Part shown: positions 61,474 to 64,000 of the stretch, one piece after another
Numbering within the stretch: the stretch's first letter is position 1
How the letters are laid out: each line of letters starts with the position of its first letter
The notes under the pieces: generated by a model
Database searches by the model: none
Told to the model about the DNA's origin: nothing
What the model saw: only the letters and a program-made list of their open reading frames with translations
NCBI RefSeq assembly: GCF_000718515.1
Contig: NZ_JNZS01000016.1
Location: 62,001 to 126,000 of the forward strand
Source of the DNA: Micromonospora parva
GTDB lineage: Bacteria > Actinomycetota > Actinomycetes > Mycobacteriales > Micromonosporaceae
Length of the DNA: 64,000 nucleotides
Direction: 5' to 3'
Program-made: the position numbers and the translations under genes

Positions 61474-62606
61474 GTCGCACCTGCCAGGATGCGCCGGTAG
61501 ACGCCATCGAGAGACCGGAGCATGACCGGCAGGCTGTACGCGTCGTGCACCACCTTGCGGCCCGTCTCCCCCAGGTGCCGGCGTTCGGCGGCGTCGTCGA
61601 GCAACGGCTCCAGGGCCGTGGCGAATGCGACAGGGTCGCCGGCCGGCACCAGATGCCCGCCGCCCTGGCGAAGCACCTCGATGTTGCCACCGACGGCCGA
61701 CGCTACGACGGGCAGAGCGTGGGCCATCGCCTCCAGCAGAGCGTTGGACAGGTTCTCGTGCAGGGTGGGAAAGACGAAGATGTCCGCGGCCGAGAGGAGG
61801 TCCGGCACGTCGAGCCGATTGCCGAGCAGCCGCACCTCGATGCCGTGCAGGTCGGCCAGTGCCTCGGCGATTCCGGCCCGGTCCGGTCCGTCACCGGCGA
61901 CCAGCAGCACCCGGCGACCAGGGCGTGGCGGCAGTCGGCGCAGCGCGTCCGCCAGCACCCCGAAGCCCTTGTCCCAGTTCAGGCGCGCTACCGCGATCAT
62001 GGCCACGTCGTCGTGGGCAAGGCCGAGGGCCGCGCGTCGGCTACTCCTCACGGCATCGACATCGGTAGGTAGCGGAACCCCGTTGGGGATCACGCCGACG
62101 AACTTGCCGGCGTGCGCCCGGACGAAGTCCCGGTCGGCGGCGTACTCGCAGACCGTGGCGACGTGGCTGGCCATCCGCAGCGTTGCCGGCTCCGCGCCAC
62201 GGACCACCATCGTTCTCCGCCAGGTGTGGCCGCCGTGCCTCAGGTCCCGCACGGTGCCGTGCACCGTGACCAGGATTCGGGGGCAGCCGGCCAACCGGGC
62301 GGCGAGCACGCCATGAAAGCCCTCGTTCTGCAGGCCGCGCACGTGCACCAGGTCGGGGCGTACCCCCCGCAGAAGTCGGACCCACTGGCGCAGCAAAGGC
62401 ACGTTGAGGCCACCGTTGCCGCCGACCTGATGCATGCGGACGAACTCGTACCGCTCGCTGAGTGGGGAATCCAGCACCCGCCCCACGGCGGTCAGTGGCC
62501 CGTTGGCGCCGGGCGTACCGGCCGAGTGCTGCACGACTATCGGCCGTGCTCGCACAGGTGGGGTGTACGGACTCTGCTCGTCCCGACTGGCTGGCTCCAC
62601 TGACAC
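61470..62606 (-). CDS. Family 4 glycosyltransferase
   Basis: About 378 residues if it starts at the GTG at 62606; a second GTG at 62600 has GGAG 5 bases upstream, and the frame is open to 62930 without family-like sequence. GT4 features: DLVHVRGLQNEGFHGVLAAR, VTVHGTVRDL, VGVIPNGVPLPTD, IAVARLNWDKGFGVLADAL, VLLVAGDGPDR, and FPTLHENLSNALLEAMAHAL with the E-x7-E donor motif (ENLSNALLE). First of a two-gene minus-strand unit, divergent from the last glycosyltransferase. Specificity unknown. Confidence 0.88.
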   Translation of the reverse strand: MSVEPASRDEQSPYTPPVRARPIVVQHSAGTPGANGPLTAVGRVLDSPLSERYEFVRMHQVGGNGGLNVPLLRQWVRLLRGVRPDLVHVRGLQNEGFHGVLAARLAGCPRILVTVHGTVRDLRHGGHTWRRTMVVRGAEPATLRMASHVATVCEYAADRDFVRAHAGKFVGVIPNGVPLPTDVDAVRSSRRAALGLAHDDVAMIAVARLNWDKGFGVLADALRRLPPRPGRRVLLVAGDGPDRAGIAEALADLHGIEVRLLGNRLDVPDLLSAADIFVFPTLHENLSNALLEAMAHALPVVASAVGGNIEVLRQGGGHLVPAGDPVAFATALEPLLDDAAERRHLGETGRKVVHDAYSLPVMLRSLDGVYRRILAGAT

Positions 62607-62717
62607 TCCATCGTCGACGACCGGCACCGGCGGCGTGCCCTGATCCCCGGTAACCGAATCGGTGCGTACAGTAACACCGGCAATAGCCGTCAAAAGCCTG
62701 AGACACGCTTTATACGA

Positions 62718-64000
62718 ATGGAAAGCATGAAAAGCTACGAGACCCTCACCTCTCCAGCTCAGCCGACCATTACCTCCGGCGAACCCGGGCCACGAGTGGT
62801 CATGGTGGCGGCGTACCGGTTCCCGCACGGTGACGCCATGTCGAACCGACTGCTCCAGCTGGCCCGCTCCGCGACTCCCCCGGGCGCGACAACCCTGATC
62901 GTGAACGACTGGCCCGACAACGAACGGCAACCTGAGCTGTTCGCCCTGCCACCCGAACTGCGTCTGATCACGCTGGTCGCCGCAGGCGGAGGCAGCTGGC
63001 TCCGGCGCTGGCTGCGCCGGCAGAGCCGACCACTGCGCGTACTCAAGGTCCTGCGTCAGGCGGGGGTGCCCGTCGGTGAGGTCACTGCTGTCTGCCTTCC
63101 ACTCGGGTTGTGGAACCTGACCACCTGGATCGTGTTACGGCTGACGATGCGCTGCCCGTTGACGGTGGACGTTCTCGAACGGCACGACCCCCGACAGTTT
63201 CGCCGTGGACGCCTGACGCCCTACTTCATCCGGCACCGGTGGCACTCCTTCCTCGCTGCGCGGCTGGCCGATCGGATCATCGCCATCTCCACGACGCTGC
63301 AGCGACGTCTCATCCGGCCGAACCGGCCCGTCCTGGTGGTTCCGCCCCAGGTCGACTGCGCCGATTATCGCCAACCGGCGCCCTCGTCACTGACGAAGAG
63401 CCTGCGTCTGCTGTACGCCGGCACCGCGGGCTCCAAGGACCACCTCGCCGCGGTGGTGGAGGGCATCCGTCGACTGCCGGAACCCGAACGCCAGCGGGTC
63501 CGGCTGACGATAGCCGGGATGACCCAGGAGCAGGCCGCAGCCATGTCCGACCTGGACCAGGGGGCGGTGACGGACCTCGGCGACCAGGTCATCTTCCTGG
63601 GGCGGGTGTCGCGCGAGCGTGTTCTCGCCGAACTGCGCGCGGCGCACTTCTCGGTGCTGGTCCGACCCACCGGGGGTTACGCCGAGGCGGGCTTTCCGTC
63701 GAAGGTCCCCGAGAGTCTGGCCGCCGGCTGCCCGGTTCTGCTCAACCACACCAGTGACCTGGCGACCTACATCGACGACGGTCGAGAGGGCATCGTGCTG
63801 GCGGGTCCCGGCGCGCACGACGTGCGGGACGGCCTCATGCGGGCGCTCACCCTGGACGACGCGCAGTGGTGGCAGATGAGCCGGCGCGCCCGGGAGCGGG
63901 CTGCGGCGTTCGACTACCGGGCCTGGGCACCCACGGTGAGCGCGTTCGTGGCCGGGGCGCGGACCGAGCAGGACCACGTGAGCGGGCAGACGGACGTACG
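62718..64000 (+). CDS. Glycosyltransferase, cut by the right window edge
   Basis: The frame is open from the ATG at 62718 to the end of the window (427 codons, no stop). A second ATG at 62727 with GGAAAG upstream may be the true start. The N-terminal domain reads RVVMVAAYRFPHGDAMSNRL, GT4-like; the C-terminal one has LRLLYAGTAGSKDHLAAVVE, VIFLGRVSRERVLAELRAAH, FSVLVRPTGGYAEAGFPSKV and PESLAAGCPVLLN. It is nearly complete, since AFDYRAWAPTVSAFV is usually close to a GT4 C-terminus. TTTATA just upstream may be part of the promoter. Confidence 0.88.
   Translation, partial: MESMKSYETLTSPAQPTITSGEPGPRVVMVAAYRFPHGDAMSNRLLQLARSATPPGATTLIVNDWPDNERQPELFALPPELRLITLVAAGGGSWLRRWLRRQSRPLRVLKVLRQAGVPVGEVTAVCLPLGLWNLTTWIVLRLTMRCPLTVDVLERHDPRQFRRGRLTPYFIRHRWHSFLAARLADRIIAISTTLQRRLIRPNRPVLVVPPQVDCADYRQPAPSSLTKSLRLLYAGTAGSKDHLAAVVEGIRRLPEPERQRVRLTIAGMTQEQAAAMSDLDQGAVTDLGDQVIFLGRVSRERVLAELRAAHFSVLVRPTGGYAEAGFPSKVPESLAAGCPVLLNHTSDLATYIDDGREGIVLAGPGAHDVRDGLMRALTLDDAQWWQMSRRARERAAAFDYRAWAPTVSAFVAGARTEQDHVSGQTDV

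Overview
The window is very GC-rich chromosomal DNA with strong third-position G/C codon bias and many long antisense shadow reading frames. Gene content points to an actinomycete of the Micromonosporaceae (Micromonospora-like): a PAC2 protein, a flavin oxidoreductase of the luciferase-like class, a DUF3516 Ski2-like helicase, an actinobacterial HrpA, an sdhCAB operon facing a LysR gene, an iron-box-controlled siderophore importer, and many GTG starts. The assignment is inference from gene families, not from a marker gene. I saw no rRNA, tRNA, CRISPR array or complete insertion sequence.

Region 1 to about 21.7 kb is housekeeping and stress-type genes. In order: a HisRS-like protein, a UBP zinc finger overlapping a Na+/H+ antiporter, a flavin oxidoreductase, succinate-semialdehyde dehydrogenase, small membrane proteins, an SGNH lipoprotein, an EcsC protein with a 48-residue neighbour, a lysozyme-fold membrane protein, PAC2, exonuclease III, a quinone oxidoreductase behind a MerR/SoxR-type promoter, a fluoroacetate-dehalogenase-like hydrolase, a class F-type sortase with a surface-protein partner, TrmB, a large helicase, and a frameshifted AbiEi/DUF559-like gene.

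Region 21.7-28 kb is iron and copper metabolism. A four-gene siderophore ABC importer lies behind a textbook IdeR/DtxR-type box, and a Tat-exported multicopper oxidase sits upstream on the same strand. Region 28-48.9 kb holds cytidine deaminase, HrpA, the LysR/sdhCAB locus, a repeat-rich intergenic region, two dehydrogenases, a beta-lactamase-like protein, an MBL hydrolase, dGTPase, Tex with an RGG-like tail, and a DUF389 protein flanked by 60-bp direct repeats.

Region 49.1-64 kb is an exopolysaccharide locus that runs off the right end. It holds a WecA/WbpL-like initiating transferase, a WbpV/CapN-like reductase, a WbuB/CapL-like glycosyltransferase and a WbpM/CapD-like 4,6-dehydratase. The complete FnlA-FnlB-FnlC (CapE-F-G) set for UDP-N-acetyl-L-fucosamine follows, then a Wzy-like polymerase and three more glycosyltransferases. 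Together these look like the D-FucNAc/L-FucNAc core module known from Staphylococcus aureus type 5/8 capsule and Pseudomonas aeruginosa O11, here in an actinomycete. This is the most interesting system in the window.

Scattered palindromic intergenic repeats form at least two families. One has TTGATCCACTCG-type ends (12.1, 14.5 and 37.5 kb). The other has CAAGATC-type ends (20.6 and 21.7 kb). Several sit between convergent genes. Several genes start 6-9 bases after a TAnnnT -10 box, which suggests leaderless mRNAs.
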